Counted from the first letter of the stretch, positions 53,701 through 63,286 are shown. The stretch is 64,000 nt of DNA from Pantoea rodasii (GCF_002095465.1 NZ_MLFP01000006.1:1-64000); one strand, 5' to 3'. Made by a program: numbers and translations. The notes: generated by a model from the sequence alone, not told the origin.

Positions 53701-53839
53701 TAATTACTTCACCATCACTTCTGCTACCGGAGACCCTGAAGAGTTAACCAAACAGATTGCTCAAATCTCTTACCAACAGTCACTTCGAGCCATGAAAGAT
53801 CAGCAACGCCCCGGCGGAATGCTGACACAGCGTAAATAG
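50702..53839 (+). CDS. Tail tape measure protein
   Basis: About 1,045 residues from the ATG at 50,702 behind CCGGAG. It sets tail length. Three internal repeats (~70-130, ~150-210, ~235-295) share NGARSA-x-LAAQL and GKLYD-x-K blocks. Then the TMP_3-type domain (TMTQLQARIDRLSSSAKEGA, QMPELARQMAAGLGISVGEL) and a C-terminal hydrophobic stretch (SYGGGREKGGPVDGNSIYRV). Confidence 0.9.
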   Translation: MSEKVGDIYYEVGADIAPLLQGSSQANAALDAMGKGADKASGNMDGLERSASKTGKAVARAADDASQAAKIMERLGNEIAVLEEASQNGARSATVLAAQLIAAGDASEAQTKEIGNLAGKLFDVKEAAAESAKSVAANTAAMQRAQSAIASLESDVSVFSTEMESGSRSAAILAAQLKAGEGATQDQKNRISELTGKLYDMKAAQDASARATMLASKQAAQQANDAAKLRSLSSSLTQQIAILTEQQKNGARSAAMLAARLQAGSTATATQRKEIGELAGKLYDLKQAQDQANTAQQKSTGIMGGLKTGLTAIASVIAISQLVQYGKQFLEIADTMTQLQARIDRLSSSAKEGAETFQALSSIASASGSSLKDTEKLWETLTSSLKSAGASNAQILTLTDTLQKIGRIGGSSTAEMANALRQFGQSIAGGTVRAEEFNSIIEQMPELARQMAAGLGISVGELRKRMLEGKLSAEDALNAIMTQTGLVNQEFSKLPRTVDQATNSLTISFQELVKQINDTTGASTGMVHVIDSITAAIDRLAGRVPNATQQISDLNSTADMFARRARTYSFLGLDGWAAQAEGINAVSNKAAALVGDLAAISKANASASNQPIKIDGAGAADELSKLEKSTKRKLELSRLEGEARARLQAQYDAEDAGITDSKRIKALQDEYAATEKNTSARKSSAAEGKKASSQAESDAQKLEVLRQKSDQVADSTKELSRSQAILQAQQSLSKSATDAQILQAGEYAAKIWDQNNALKQQAQIKQGQNFANQEVAAGKASVNPLTGEAVDPVAQIDQQEQKKLAALANYQAIDLQNAQLYEDAKTSIQQQAANAREQIAITERQTYQQNMSNLLGATSDSVGAVADAIGQAAGKSSAAYQAMFAISKGFAVAQAALNLQTAIGNAMALPYPANIPAIAQAVAAGGQMVSAISSISYGGGREKGGPVDGNSIYRVGEGGKPEIFKASNGNQYMIPGDNGSVISNKDIGGSSGGGGVIEQHNYFTITSATGDPEELTKQIAQISYQQSLRAMKDQQRPGGMLTQRK

Positions 53840-53847
53840 GACATCCC

Positions 53848-54201
53848 ATGCCAGAAACTTTCACATGGAGCCCGCAATCGGGCTTCACGGGCGAAGACAC
53901 GCCTGATGTAACAGTCGTGAAGTTGGGCGATCGTTACGAACAGCGACAGGTAAATGGTATCAATCCGCTCATGGGTAAATACCCGCTGACCTTCATTGGC
54001 TATGACGATGACAAGTGCTCACGGCCAAACGTGGCAAAGGAAGTTCGAGCCTTCCTTGTCGCTCGCATGGCTGTTGAGTCGTTCTACTGGACGCCACCAG
54101 ATACCGGCGTTCAGGCGCTGTATGTGTGCCGATCCTGGTCGATGCAGAAGAACAAAGGCGTTTACACGTTAACCGGAACGTTTGAGCAGGTGCCGCGATG
54201 A
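53848..54201 (+). CDS. M: Minor tail protein M
   Basis: 117 residues, lambda M family: FTWSPQSGFTGEDTPDVTVV, LGDRYEQRQVNGINPL, KGVYTLTGTFEQVPR. Works at the tail tip with L, K and J. Confidence 0.88.
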   Translation: MPETFTWSPQSGFTGEDTPDVTVVKLGDRYEQRQVNGINPLMGKYPLTFIGYDDDKCSRPNVAKEVRAFLVARMAVESFYWTPPDTGVQALYVCRSWSMQKNKGVYTLTGTFEQVPR

Positions 54202-54908
54202 GAGACATACCAGCAGAACTAATCATTGAAAGCGTTGATGCCGGGGTCGGCGCGATGCTCGACCTGTTTGAAGTCGATTTGCAGTCGTTCGGCGGCGATG
54301 TTATCCGCTTTCACGCGGGCACAAACGGCTATTACAACGATGTCATCTGGCAGGGGCGCGCTTACTCGGCCTATCCGATCGCCGTTGAAGGTTTTGAGGT
54401 TAAATCGGAGGGGACGTATTCGCGCCCGACGATGAAGGTGGCGAACATTACCGGCCTGATTACCGGTATCAACCACGATTTCGATGATGCGCTTGGCGCC
54501 GTGGTGACGCGCCGTCAGGTGCTGGTTAAGCATCTGGACGCCGTGAACTTCCCGAACGGTAATGCTGATGCAGATCCGACGATGGAGGCGGTATCCCGCT
54601 ATGTCATCGAAGAGATGGCAGAAGAGACGTTCGAGACTGTCACCTACAACCTCGCCACGCCAGTGGACTGTGATAACGCCATTATCCCGGCGCGCACCAT
54701 CCTGGCTGACGTATGCCAGTGGGTGTATCGCGGCGATGGCTGCGGCTATTCCGGCGGCGCGGTGGCCGATGAGAAGGACAATCCAACATCTGACTTGTCC
54801 CGCGATAAGTGCTCAAAGCACCGCAGCGGCTGTCGGTTGCGATTCGCTAAACCTGCTGCGCTGCCATATGGCGGCTACCCCGGCTCTGCAAGGTGTCCTG
54901 ATGATTGA
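54198..54908 (+). CDS. L: Minor tail protein L (Fe-S)
   Basis: 236 residues, lambda L family. Cysteines likely to hold the Fe-S cluster: ADVCQWVYRGDGCGYSG and SRDKCSKHRSGCRLRF in the C-terminal domain. Overlaps M by four bases. Confidence 0.9.
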   Translation: MRDIPAELIIESVDAGVGAMLDLFEVDLQSFGGDVIRFHAGTNGYYNDVIWQGRAYSAYPIAVEGFEVKSEGTYSRPTMKVANITGLITGINHDFDDALGAVVTRRQVLVKHLDAVNFPNGNADADPTMEAVSRYVIEEMAEETFETVTYNLATPVDCDNAIIPARTILADVCQWVYRGDGCGYSGGAVADEKDNPTSDLSRDKCSKHRSGCRLRFAKPAALPYGGYPGSARCPDD

Positions 54909-55625
54909 ATATGAATGCCTGGATTATGCCGCCTCATCAGGCGATGAGGTTTGCGGGCTGATTATCAATGGCGATCGCCTGTGGCGATGTCGCAACTCGC
55001 ATCCTGATCCGGCGCGCAACTTCCGGATCGATGATAGAGAGTGGCTGGAAGCAGAAGCGGCGGGAGAAATCACCGCCGTTTTCATTCTCACCCTGAGCCA
55101 AAGCTGGTGCTTTCCGCTGCTGACCGTGCCGCGCAACTGGCAACAGGGATTGATTGGTGGCTGGCCAGCAGCGGGCGTCTGCGCAAATTCCTCCCGGTGC
55201 CGCATCTGCTTGGGCGGACATTCGTGCACGGTGAAACGGATTGCTACACGCTGTTTCGCGATGCCTATCACCTCTGCGGCATTGACCTTCCGGACTTCGA
55301 GCGAACCAACGGTTGGTGGGTGCGCGGTGAAAATCTCTACCTGAAAAACATCTCGGCCAATGGATTCCATCAGGTTGGCTTCGACGCCATTCAGCCAGGC
55401 GATGTAATCATCCGGCGCGCATTCCCTGAATGCGACCCGTGCCACGCAATGATCTGGCTGGGTGACAACATCATTCTCCACCACGAAGTTCACGGCAGGC
55501 TCAGCCGCCGCGAGCCGCTGCGACAGATTCACGTCCCTCTAATTCATTCCATCTGGAGACACGAACAATGCTCACTTTTGGATTTGCGGGGAATTTACGA
55601 CGACATTTCCGCCAGATCACAATGA
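54901..55625 (+). CDS. K: Tail assembly protein K, frameshifted
   Basis: A JAMM-like peptidase domain plus NlpC/P60 domain. The N-terminal frame (MIEYECLDYAASSGDEVCGL) breaks after AGEITAVF at the T4 run 55,079-55,082. One extra T gives HSHPEPKLVLSAADRA, the JAMM motif H-x-H-P...S-x2-D; the NlpC Cys is in FVHGETDCYTLFRDAY and its His in CHAMIWLG. Restored length ~241. Probably a sequencing error. Confidence 0.87.
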
Positions 55626-56092
55626 ACGTCGACACGCCAGCACAAGGGTTACGCCTTCTGCTGGCGCAGTGTCCCGCATTCAAACGCGATTTCTACAACA
55701 CCCGGATCCGCATGCGCATCGATGGCAGTGACGTCTGCAGCGACAACCTCGAATTCCATATGAACCGCCACGTACAAGACGGTGCACGCGTACTTATCGT
55801 CCCCGTGGTGGAGGGTTCAATTTCAGCTGTGGCCGCAGCCTGGATCATGGTTGCCGTGGCGGTTGCCTCGGTGGCGTATTCGCTCTACATGACCTCGCAT
55901 ATGAAGACGAAGACATCAGCGGATCAGGACGCCAACTCCATCACGAACAACTCATTCACAAGCGCGGAAAACCGCATCGGACAGGGGCGGCCGGTGCCGC
56001 TGCTTCTCGGTGAAATGGTGGTTGGCTCAAATGTTATCAGCCTGGGCATCGATACAACGAACAATCAGGACTGGAATATCTCTATCAGCTAA
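55568..56092 (+). CDS. I: Tail assembly protein I
   Basis: 174 residues, lambda I family: LTFGFAGNLRRHFRQITMNV, PAQGLRLLLAQCPAFKRDFY, a membrane-like stretch (AAAWIMVAVAVASVAYSLYM) and GRPVPLLLGEMVVGSNVIS. Overlaps K by 58 bases. Confidence 0.88.
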   Translation: MLTFGFAGNLRRHFRQITMNVDTPAQGLRLLLAQCPAFKRDFYNTRIRMRIDGSDVCSDNLEFHMNRHVQDGARVLIVPVVEGSISAVAAAWIMVAVAVASVAYSLYMTSHMKTKTSADQDANSITNNSFTSAENRIGQGRPVPLLLGEMVVGSNVISLGIDTTNNQDWNISIS

Positions 56093-56101
56093 GGTGACAG
56101 C

Positions 56102-59100
56102 ATGGGCTCAGGCGGCGGTGGCGGCAGCACTCCGAAACTAATTGACGACAACCTCAAATCGAAACAATTCCTCCGCGTTCTCGACCTCATCAGTGAAGGT
56201 CCAATCTACGGACCTGTAGATCAAAGCCACCTCTCATCATTCATGCTGAACAAAACGCCTGTGACAGATTCTTCAGGCAACGCGACTATCAACGGCGTGA
56301 GCGTGGCATGGCGCCCGGGAGCGGCAACACAGACACCAATCAACGGCTTCAACGCCATTGAAGCGACCACTGTGGTTAACACCGATGTCACGCAGGCAAC
56401 GCCGCTGGTGCGTACAGTTACCGACACCGATGTTGACCGCGTGCGCATGAACATTGGTGTATCTGGTCTGGTTCAGCAGGATACGAAGGGAAACCAGTTG
56501 GAGACGGCTGTAACCATGGTAATCGAAACCCGTGTAGGTAACGGTGCCTGGCAGACACAGAAGACAGTAACAATCAGCGGAAAGCAGTCAGGGGAATATC
56601 TTGAAGCGCACCTGTTTGATGCGCCAGAGACCAAGCCCTTCGATATTCGCCTGCGCCGAGTCACCGCCGACAGCAGCAGCGACCTGTTGAACAACGGCAC
56701 GGTATGGAACAGCTTTACCGAAATCACCGATGACAATCTATCATACCCATATGCGGCCGTTGCTGGATGCGTGGTTGACCGTGACCAGTACACCGACACG
56801 CCAACGCGCACGTACCACCTGCGCGGCCTGATTGTCGATGTGCCGGATAACTACGACCCGATCGCCCGCACCTATACCGGAATCTGGCTTGGTGGATTTA
56901 AGTCAGCCTGGACGAACAACCCGGCATGGATATTCCGCGCGCTGGTGAAGAACACCCGCTATGGGCTGGCGCGCCGTGCTGGTTATGTCGATGTGGATGA
57001 CGGCAGCCTGTATGCCCTTTCCCAGTTCTGCGACCAGCTGGTTGATGATGGTTACGGCGGAAAAGAACCACGATTCACACTTAACGCCTATATCACCGAG
57101 CAGAAGAGCGCTCGCGACCTGCTGGATGACATTGCAGGCATGTTCCGGGGCATAGCGCTTTGGGACGGCATGCGCTTTTCTGTGATGCTGGACAACCCAC
57201 AGGATCCGGTTGCTTCCATCACTAACGCCAGCGTGGTCGACGGGCTGTTCACTTACAGCTCAATGAAGCGGTCAGAGCGATATAACGCGGTGGTCGTTTC
57301 ATGGACTGACCCGAACAACGGCTGGGAGCAGGTGAAGGAATACGTTTCAGACGACGAGATGATTGATCGTTACGGCTACAACGAAACGACGATGGAGGCT
57401 TTCGGTTGTACATCTCGCGGACAGGCTTTCCGCACCGGGAAATGGATGCTGGAAACCGCCAAACGCGAGACCAAGAAAGTCACCTTCAAGATGGCGCGCG
57501 AGGCGATCCGCTTCATTCCCGGTGATATCGTTGAGGTTATGGACAACAACTACGCGGCCACGCGCCTGGGCGGGCGTATCATCTCTCATTCAGGTGCAGC
57601 TATCACCGTAGATACTGATGTTTCAACGTTGGCCGGCGGCGCTGATTTGATGTCACTGATGGGCTCGAACGGTAAATTCATTAAGTATGAGATTGCCAGT
57701 GTTTCCGGGCGAGTGATTACGCTTAAAACGGCTCCAGCATGGGTGCGTGACGGAACGGTATTCGTTATCACCACGGGTGAAGTGGCTCCCCGCATGTTCC
57801 GCATCATGGGCATATCTGAGGACGACAATAACTCGGTATACAGCATCTCTGCCACCTTGCACGACCCAAATAAGCAGGCCATTGTTGATGATGGCGCAGT
57901 ATTCGAGATGCCAAACGATACGCTGAATGGCTATCGCGTGCCGAACATCGAGAACCTACGGATCATCAACACCAACACCGAAACCGTGCAGGTAACGGCA
58001 ACGTGGGAAACGGCGACGCTAACCAAGAAAATCGTGTTCGAGCTTTATGTGTACAGCACAGAGGGCAAGGTCGTGGCGCAGTATGAAACTGACCAGTTCC
58101 GCTATGACTTTTACGGGCTGGATGCTGGCAGTTACACGTTGGGCGTGCGAGGTCGCAACGAGAATGGCATGAAGGGCGCTGAGACACAGGTTAGCCTGGT
58201 GATCGGGGCGCCGGGTGCACCATCGTTCATTCAGTGGACGCCTGGAATCTTCTCCGCCGATATCGTTCCGGTGATGAATGTCACGGCGACTACCGACACA
58301 TCATTCGAGTTCTGGTACACCGGAGAGGTACCGGCCAGTAGCATTGGCGCGGTAGAGGATGAAGCACAGTTTCTCGGGCGTGCATCTCAGTGGACGCTGC
58401 ATGGCTTAAAAGCCGACCATACGTATTACATGTATGTGCGCACCAAAAATGCATTTGGTGTATCGCCATTCGTTGAGGTGTCAGGGCAGGCTTCATCTGA
58501 CATTCCCGGGATGATTGAACTGATAGACGAAGGGATCCGTAACTCTGAGGCGTTCGAGAACCTCACCGGAAACATCAACATCAATATTGAAGGCATGCTG
58601 CAGAACGCCCTTAATAACAACTCAATCGTTGACCATCAGTTCGCCATTAACGGTGAAGTTCGCGCTGACGTGATTGTAGTGAAAACAACCATCGCTACAG
58701 TATCTCTGGCAATGGCAGAGCTTGAGACCCAAGTACAGGCCCAGATGGGTGACCTTACTGCTGCGGTCAATGAGAAGCTGACGGCCACAGTGACGGATAA
58801 CGGCACGGCCAAAGCCTCATACACGCTTAGAGTTGGAATTAAGCGTAATGACGTTTATTACGGTGCAGGAATGGCGATCGGAATCGAACCATCAGGCAGC
58901 TCTTACAAATCGACGATAGCTTTCAACGCGGACCAATTCGGTATCTATACCGGCAGTGAGGCTGGCAATTATCAGATGGCTTTCGCAGCTGTAAACGGCC
59001 AGGTGTTTATCAATGATGCGTTCATAAACTACGCCGGTATCACGCTGGCCAAGATTGGCTCCTGGTTTTCAGCAAATTATGTGGCTGGAATGATGGGCAC

Positions 59101-59209
59101 AATCATGCGTTCGGACGGTTCATTCGAACTACTGGGCTCTGTTGCTGGTCGGGGGAAATTCGTCGTCGATAACAATGGCGCAGCTGGTACAACGCGAGTG
59201 GACAGGTAG
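56102..59209 (+). CDS. J: Tail tip / host specificity protein J
   Basis: 1,035 residues. Starts MGSGGGGGSTPKLIDDNLKS with the conserved SKQFLRVLDLISEGPIYGPV. Hub domains to ~560 (KNTRYGLARRAGYVDVDD, ARDLLDDIAGMFRGIALWDG), fibronectin-like domains at ~620-800, then the C-terminal receptor-side region (AINGEVRADVIVVKTTIATV; GKFVVDNNGAAGTTRVDR at the end). It sets the bacterial receptor. Confidence 0.92.
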   Translation: MGSGGGGGSTPKLIDDNLKSKQFLRVLDLISEGPIYGPVDQSHLSSFMLNKTPVTDSSGNATINGVSVAWRPGAATQTPINGFNAIEATTVVNTDVTQATPLVRTVTDTDVDRVRMNIGVSGLVQQDTKGNQLETAVTMVIETRVGNGAWQTQKTVTISGKQSGEYLEAHLFDAPETKPFDIRLRRVTADSSSDLLNNGTVWNSFTEITDDNLSYPYAAVAGCVVDRDQYTDTPTRTYHLRGLIVDVPDNYDPIARTYTGIWLGGFKSAWTNNPAWIFRALVKNTRYGLARRAGYVDVDDGSLYALSQFCDQLVDDGYGGKEPRFTLNAYITEQKSARDLLDDIAGMFRGIALWDGMRFSVMLDNPQDPVASITNASVVDGLFTYSSMKRSERYNAVVVSWTDPNNGWEQVKEYVSDDEMIDRYGYNETTMEAFGCTSRGQAFRTGKWMLETAKRETKKVTFKMAREAIRFIPGDIVEVMDNNYAATRLGGRIISHSGAAITVDTDVSTLAGGADLMSLMGSNGKFIKYEIASVSGRVITLKTAPAWVRDGTVFVITTGEVAPRMFRIMGISEDDNNSVYSISATLHDPNKQAIVDDGAVFEMPNDTLNGYRVPNIENLRIINTNTETVQVTATWETATLTKKIVFELYVYSTEGKVVAQYETDQFRYDFYGLDAGSYTLGVRGRNENGMKGAETQVSLVIGAPGAPSFIQWTPGIFSADIVPVMNVTATTDTSFEFWYTGEVPASSIGAVEDEAQFLGRASQWTLHGLKADHTYYMYVRTKNAFGVSPFVEVSGQASSDIPGMIELIDEGIRNSEAFENLTGNININIEGMLQNALNNNSIVDHQFAINGEVRADVIVVKTTIATVSLAMAELETQVQAQMGDLTAAVNEKLTATVTDNGTAKASYTLRVGIKRNDVYYGAGMAIGIEPSGSSYKSTIAFNADQFGIYTGSEAGNYQMAFAAVNGQVFINDAFINYAGITLAKIGSWFSANYVAGMMGTIMRSDGSFELLGSVAGRGKFVVDNNGAAGTTRVDR

Positions 59210-59234
59210 TGTGTTCTATGGGGGTTCAAAGGTA

Positions 59235-60205
59235 ATGGCTGACGGATATTACGCCTACATCGATGGAACCACATATGATGCCGTAAACAGCATGAACTAT
59301 GGGTTTGTTGTAGATATTGCCGTTGTCTCGGGTTCCGGTAGCAAATCCTATAGCTATGCAGGTTTCACGCTGACGGCGTTTCTTGTGGGTGGTGCCGTTA
59401 CCCAGGGAACGGCTCAAAAGTCTGGTACGGTGACGATATCAGGACAAACCGTGTCATGGAGTGGGGTCGAGGGTACTGTCCCGAAGCTGGTGGTTTACGC
59501 TAATGCGAATGCCACGCTTAAATATGATGGCTTTGTTTATAACGATTACACCAAAAATCCGCCAGTGATGAAATTAGCACCTCCTTTTACTCCGCTGGCA
59601 CTTACTCAGGTAATCGACCTTACACCCGGATATGGGCAGGTATTGCAAACTTCTGTGCCATACGGAGCTGCTTTTATTGCTTTCCACCGCTCTACTGCAT
59701 CATCAGGTTTCGATCATGTCATCTGGGATGAAATTAACCAGAATGGATTCTGGTCATTGAGGTTCCGCCCGGCAATTGACGGTTCAATAGCCATGGGGCC
59801 GTGCAGGATTTATGTATTCTCAAAACTCTGGTTAATACTCCTGCCGCTGGGTTCTTCATGTATTTAGACGGTCAGATTGTGTGGCATAACAACTGCCTTC
59901 CATTGGAAATGGTGGTAGGAGGAAAGTCAGGTCAAAGCACGCCAGTCGCTATTACTGCTGGCGCTTCCGTTCTGGTCAATATCCCATATGACCCTACTTA
60001 TCCGATTCAGGGGCAGGCACGATATAACTGCTACAGCGCGGGCATAAACACTCAGGGATTGTATGAGGCATCTGGTGGGGACATATACGCGGCAAGGGAA
60101 TACAAAACTACAGGCGGCGCTCCACCCAGTTCTTCAATGGGGCCGCCAGCGTCAATCAACACTTCAGTCTATGACACTTATTACAGGCAGGCTTTAGGGG
60201 TTTAG
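59235..60205 (+). CDS. Tail tip accessory fibre protein, frameshifted
   Basis: Starts MADGYYAYIDGTTYDAVNSM. The frame breaks after IYVFSK at the A4 run 59,822-59,825; one more A continues as TLVNTPAAGFFMYLDGQIVW to the stop at 60,205, giving ~323 residues. Beta-rich and glycine-rich. Directly after J, so probably an exposed structural protein; family not recognised. A longer upstream start overlapping J is possible. Confidence 0.7.
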
Positions 60206-60418
60206 CTTGTCGCATTCTGAAGTGTCAAGAAACTGTGATTTATCCGCCCATGTATGGAATGGATTTCCAGCAAGGTATTTACCGTTTTCAATTTTAAATA
60301 CAGCAACGTCATATACGTGATTGGTGATTTTAGCTTTGTTATAGCAGATTGGCGGCGTATTAGATGCGCAACCAGATAAAGCCAATAACGCTATAGAAAT
60401 AGTGAATGTCATCTTCAT
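60194..60418 (-). CDS. cor: Cor-like superinfection-exclusion lipoprotein (inferred)
   Basis: 74 residues. Signal and lipobox FTISIALLALSGCASN, with the lipid-modified Cys at 17, then PPICYNKAKITNHVYDVAVF, KIENGKYLAGNPFHTW. A small minus-strand lipoprotein next to the J/fibre genes is where N15 and phi80 keep cor, whose product blocks the phage receptor. The sequence pattern agrees by memory only. Confidence 0.6.
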   Translation of the reverse strand: MKMTFTISIALLALSGCASNTPPICYNKAKITNHVYDVAVFKIENGKYLAGNPFHTWADKSQFLDTSECDKLNP

Positions 60419-60579
60419 ATAAATACCTTCCTTTTTGTATACAGCATGAAATCACCTCAGCCATTTCGATTGAAGTGAATGATTTAGATCTTATCGATCG
60501 ATTTATTTACTTGATTGGAACAGAGATGATTACATAGCCCGGCCTGAGCGCTGGGTTTTCTTATTGCCCGGAGAAAACT

Positions 60580-61559
60580 ATGCCAGCAGGCACTATTACG
60601 CTCACCAGTGGTTCAACAGCCGTTACTGGTACAGGCACTAACTTTGCAACTGAATTAAAAGTAAATGACCTTATGGTCGCCGTTGTTGGCGGAGTGACTT
60701 ACACACTTGGTGTCCAGGCTATTGGGTCGGCTACAGCATTGACGCTGACCACTGCTTTCAATGGACCAACTAGTTCCGGATTAGCCTGGACGGCACTACC
60801 AAATGCAGCCCTCGTCGGAATCACGGCTCAGGTAGCGGCTGATGTAGCTAAGGCAATACGAGGTTTTAACTTTGATAAGGTGAACTGGCAGAAAATTTTC
60901 AGCAGCGACACTTCTGTCACCGTAACATTGCCTGACCTGACAAAGTTTATTGGTCCAAGTTGGGGCTATTTGTCCACACAATTAAGTAATTCACTTACAA
61001 AAGACGGCAATCTTGGCGGTCTCGCAGACAAAGTAACGGCTCGCGAAAACCTTGGTTTAGGTGATTCATCAACTAAAAATGTCGGAACGGATGCTGACTC
61101 CGTAATGGCAGGGGATGCAGGGTTGCTAAAGTCTGGTGGTACAATGACTGGTGGAATCACCATGGCTGGTAACACTGGAATCGATTTGTCTGGATCAAAT
61201 ATTTCCAGGATAAATGTTATGTCCTGGATAAGTACTGCGGCAGCTCGAGCAAGCTTGGCCGCAGCAGGTTTTCACAACCATCATCAACTGTTTTTGATTT
61301 GCCGGGCGCAAGCCGAACTATGCGAGTGATTTGTGCGACTGCGGTAGTAACACTTAACGCAGGGAGTACCGGAACCATTACATACCCAAATGCTTTCCCA
61401 AACGCCTGTAATGCAGTTGTGGCATGTAACGGTGACAGAAATACAACAGGAGGGAACGTAAATATTATCGGCACTTCTGCTTTAGGAGGGTTTAATTTTA
61501 TAGCGGAGAACAGCGCCTCATCAGGTGTTAGGATTAATTACATAGCGGTAGGGTATTAA
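60580..61559 (+). CDS. Tail fibre protein, frameshifted
   Basis: Starts MPAGTITLTSGSTAVTGTGT, a common phage fibre N-terminus. The frame breaks after AAAGF at the T4 run 61,269-61,272; one extra T gives SQPSSTVFDLPGASRTMRVI and runs to 61,559, ~326 residues. ADKVTARENLGLGDSSTKNV is the standard fibre repeat. The C-terminal domain probably binds the receptor. Confidence 0.82.
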
Positions 61560-61561
61560 TA

Positions 61562-62002
61562 ATGGTTGAGACCACTGAAGAAGTAGGAAATTTTGAAGAA
61601 AAATATTATTACAGCATTTCTGCTAAAGGATTTTATCTTCAATCTGATATGAATTTGTATGCCAATAAGCCGACTGATTTAGTTGAAATATCGGCGGGTG
61701 ATTATTTGGCTTGGTGTAACCCTCCTGAAGGATACTATCAGGAATTTGATGAGAAGGGACCTAGGTTGGAAGAGTTGCCTCCGATTGATCATCAAGTCTT
61801 TACAGAATCCAAGCGTAAAATATTACTGGATGAGGCTACACAGTCAATCATTGTATGGCAGACTAAACTTCTGATGGGCCGCAAATTGAGTAATGCTGAG
61901 ACTGAATCACTTAATGCCTGGATGGATTACATTGACGCTCTGAACGATACCGACATCAGTGTTGCACCTGATATACAGTGGCCGACAAAGCCAACTCCTT
62001 AA
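61562..62002 (+). CDS. tfa: Tail fibre assembly protein
   Basis: 146 residues, Caudo_TAP type: YYSISAKGFYLQSDMNLYAN, SKRKILLDEATQSIIVWQTK, ETESLNAWMDYIDALNDTDI, DIQWPTKPTP. Chaperone for the fibre encoded just upstream (two-base gap). Confidence 0.9.
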   Translation: MVETTEEVGNFEEKYYYSISAKGFYLQSDMNLYANKPTDLVEISAGDYLAWCNPPEGYYQEFDEKGPRLEELPPIDHQVFTESKRKILLDEATQSIIVWQTKLLMGRKLSNAETESLNAWMDYIDALNDTDISVAPDIQWPTKPTP

Positions 62003-62352
62003 AAAAGCCCCGGCGACGGGGCAGATATGTACCGCGCCCGTCTTGAAGCAGACTACGGGGTGGGTAATTAAAGGTTAGTCGCTCACACTGATCCCCTCCA
62101 CCTAAATTCGTTTTACCGTGCCTCCCACCCATGCAACATGCGTAAAAAAGCCCGCTCAGTGGCGGGCAAAGTGTTTCATGGCAGGATTAACCTGCAAACT
62201 CGTACGCTAACGCGCAACATCCTGTATGCGTGTAGCTCTCTTAGGCTAAGACTGTGTAAAGTACAGTGATGTGGGAATGCTCTTACAAGTTGTGAGGTTA
62301 GGATTGTTCTGTGCTAGAGCATAAAAAACCCGGCACGGTGGCCGGGCACTGA
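62003..62352 (-). other. Gap with three leftward terminators
   Basis: No gene. Stems with T runs on the minus strand: GCCCC / GGGGC at 62,007-62,022, GCCCGC / GCGGGC at 62,150-62,167 and CCCGGC / GCCGGG at 62,329-62,346. The last ends the lipoprotein gene; the others insulate the late operon. Confidence 0.65.
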
Positions 62353-62523
62353 CTAACTCTGTGGCTGACCAACCGGGCCTTTGCCCAGCGGGCCGCCAGG
62401 TACTGATTCGCCGCTTGGTGCATGCGGTCGACCATCATGGCCTACTGCAGGGCTTTCATGATGGCATCCTGCCAGCGTCACAAGGCCTGTAATAATGATT
62501 AATCCGCTTAAAAACTTCTTCAT
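62353..62523 (-). CDS. Small lipoprotein (56 aa)
   Basis: MKKFLSGLIIITGLVTLAGC is a signal peptide with lipobox LAGC; the mature part is His/Pro/Gly-rich (HHESPAVGHDGRPHAPSGES). Start at 62,523 has GGGG upstream. An outer-membrane or periplasmic moron, perhaps metal-binding; function unknown. Confidence 0.65.
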   Translation of the reverse strand: MKKFLSGLIIITGLVTLAGCHHESPAVGHDGRPHAPSGESVPGGPLGKGPVGQPQS

Positions 62524-62687
62524 AATTTCCCCAGTCCATGAAAGCAACGGTATGTTGCTAATAAAGCTTAGGTTTTCAAAATCATTTGTCAAAATCAGAG
62601 CAATTAAAAAAGTAAATTTCGTTATGCGCCAAGGGCTTTACAAAAACCTCACGTTAACGATCTTGATAAGCTTCTTTTTACAAATAA

Positions 62688-62707
62688 TACTGTACGTACA
62701 TACAGTG
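62688..62707 (+). promoter_or_regulatory. LexA (SOS) box
   Basis: TACTGTACGTACATACAGTG matches CTGT-N8-ACAG exactly with good flanks. It precedes the gene at 62,727 and the umuC remnant, so this operon should be DNA-damage inducible. Confidence 0.85.
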
Positions 62708-62726
62708 TTGTTGAGTGGGAATGACA

Positions 62727-62966
62727 ATGCCCCGTGACTACGAAATTAAGATGGCCTTCAGACAGGCGCTAAAGCGTGATGCAGAGGGCCGATTCACAAT
62801 CAGTACAGTGGACTTTGTGGCAGTGCTTAAACGTTATAAGTGGGAGTATTCCCTGAGTGAAGCGAATAAGTGGATTGAAACCCACACAACAACGTTCCGG
62901 GACATTTCACCTACAAACGGTGAGGAGCGCGTGTTCCAGGTTTTCAATCCCAATGGTGGAATGTGA
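62727..62966 (+). CDS. Hypothetical SOS-regulated protein (79 aa)
   Basis: MPRDYEIKMAFRQALKRDAE start (in-frame ATG/GTG at 62,721 and 62,715 also possible). Small winged-helix-like protein (VDFVAVLKRYKWEYSLSEAN). The stop overlaps the start of the umuC remnant (TGATG), so it is first in an SOS operon. Function unknown. Confidence 0.65.
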   Translation: MPRDYEIKMAFRQALKRDAEGRFTISTVDFVAVLKRYKWEYSLSEANKWIETHTTTFRDISPTNGEERVFQVFNPNGGM

Positions 62967-63245
62967 TGTTCGCGCTGGTTGATGTGAACATGTGTTATGT
63001 CTTCAGCGCAACATTCGCCCGGCGCTAAATGAAAGCAGGTGCGATCCTCATCGACTTTTTTAGCCAGGGCATTTCACAGCTCAATCTCTTTGACGACCAC
63101 AAACCAAAGGCCAGCAGTGGGGCGCTTAGTCGACGGCCTTAACCAGAGCGGGAAGGAGAAAATATGGTTCGCAGCACAGGGTACTCAGAAAGCGTGGGCA
63201 ATGAAGCGAGAAATGTTGTCCCCGGCGTACACCACTCGATATTAG
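62966..63245 (+). pseudogene. umuC: umuC remnant with large internal deletion
   Basis: The start MFALVDVN is the UmuC N-terminus but after ~20 residues the frame stops. Next comes KAGAILIDFFSQGISQLNLF, matching the UmuC C-terminal part, then a frame change and LVDGLNQSGKEKIWFAAQGT ending MKREMLSPAYTTRY, the extreme UmuC end. Roughly 300 internal residues including the polymerase active site are missing. Not functional as a polymerase. Confidence 0.85.
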
Positions 63246-63286
63246 GATCTGCTGGCTGCGAGGTGACTCTCCCGGTTCAGAAATTG

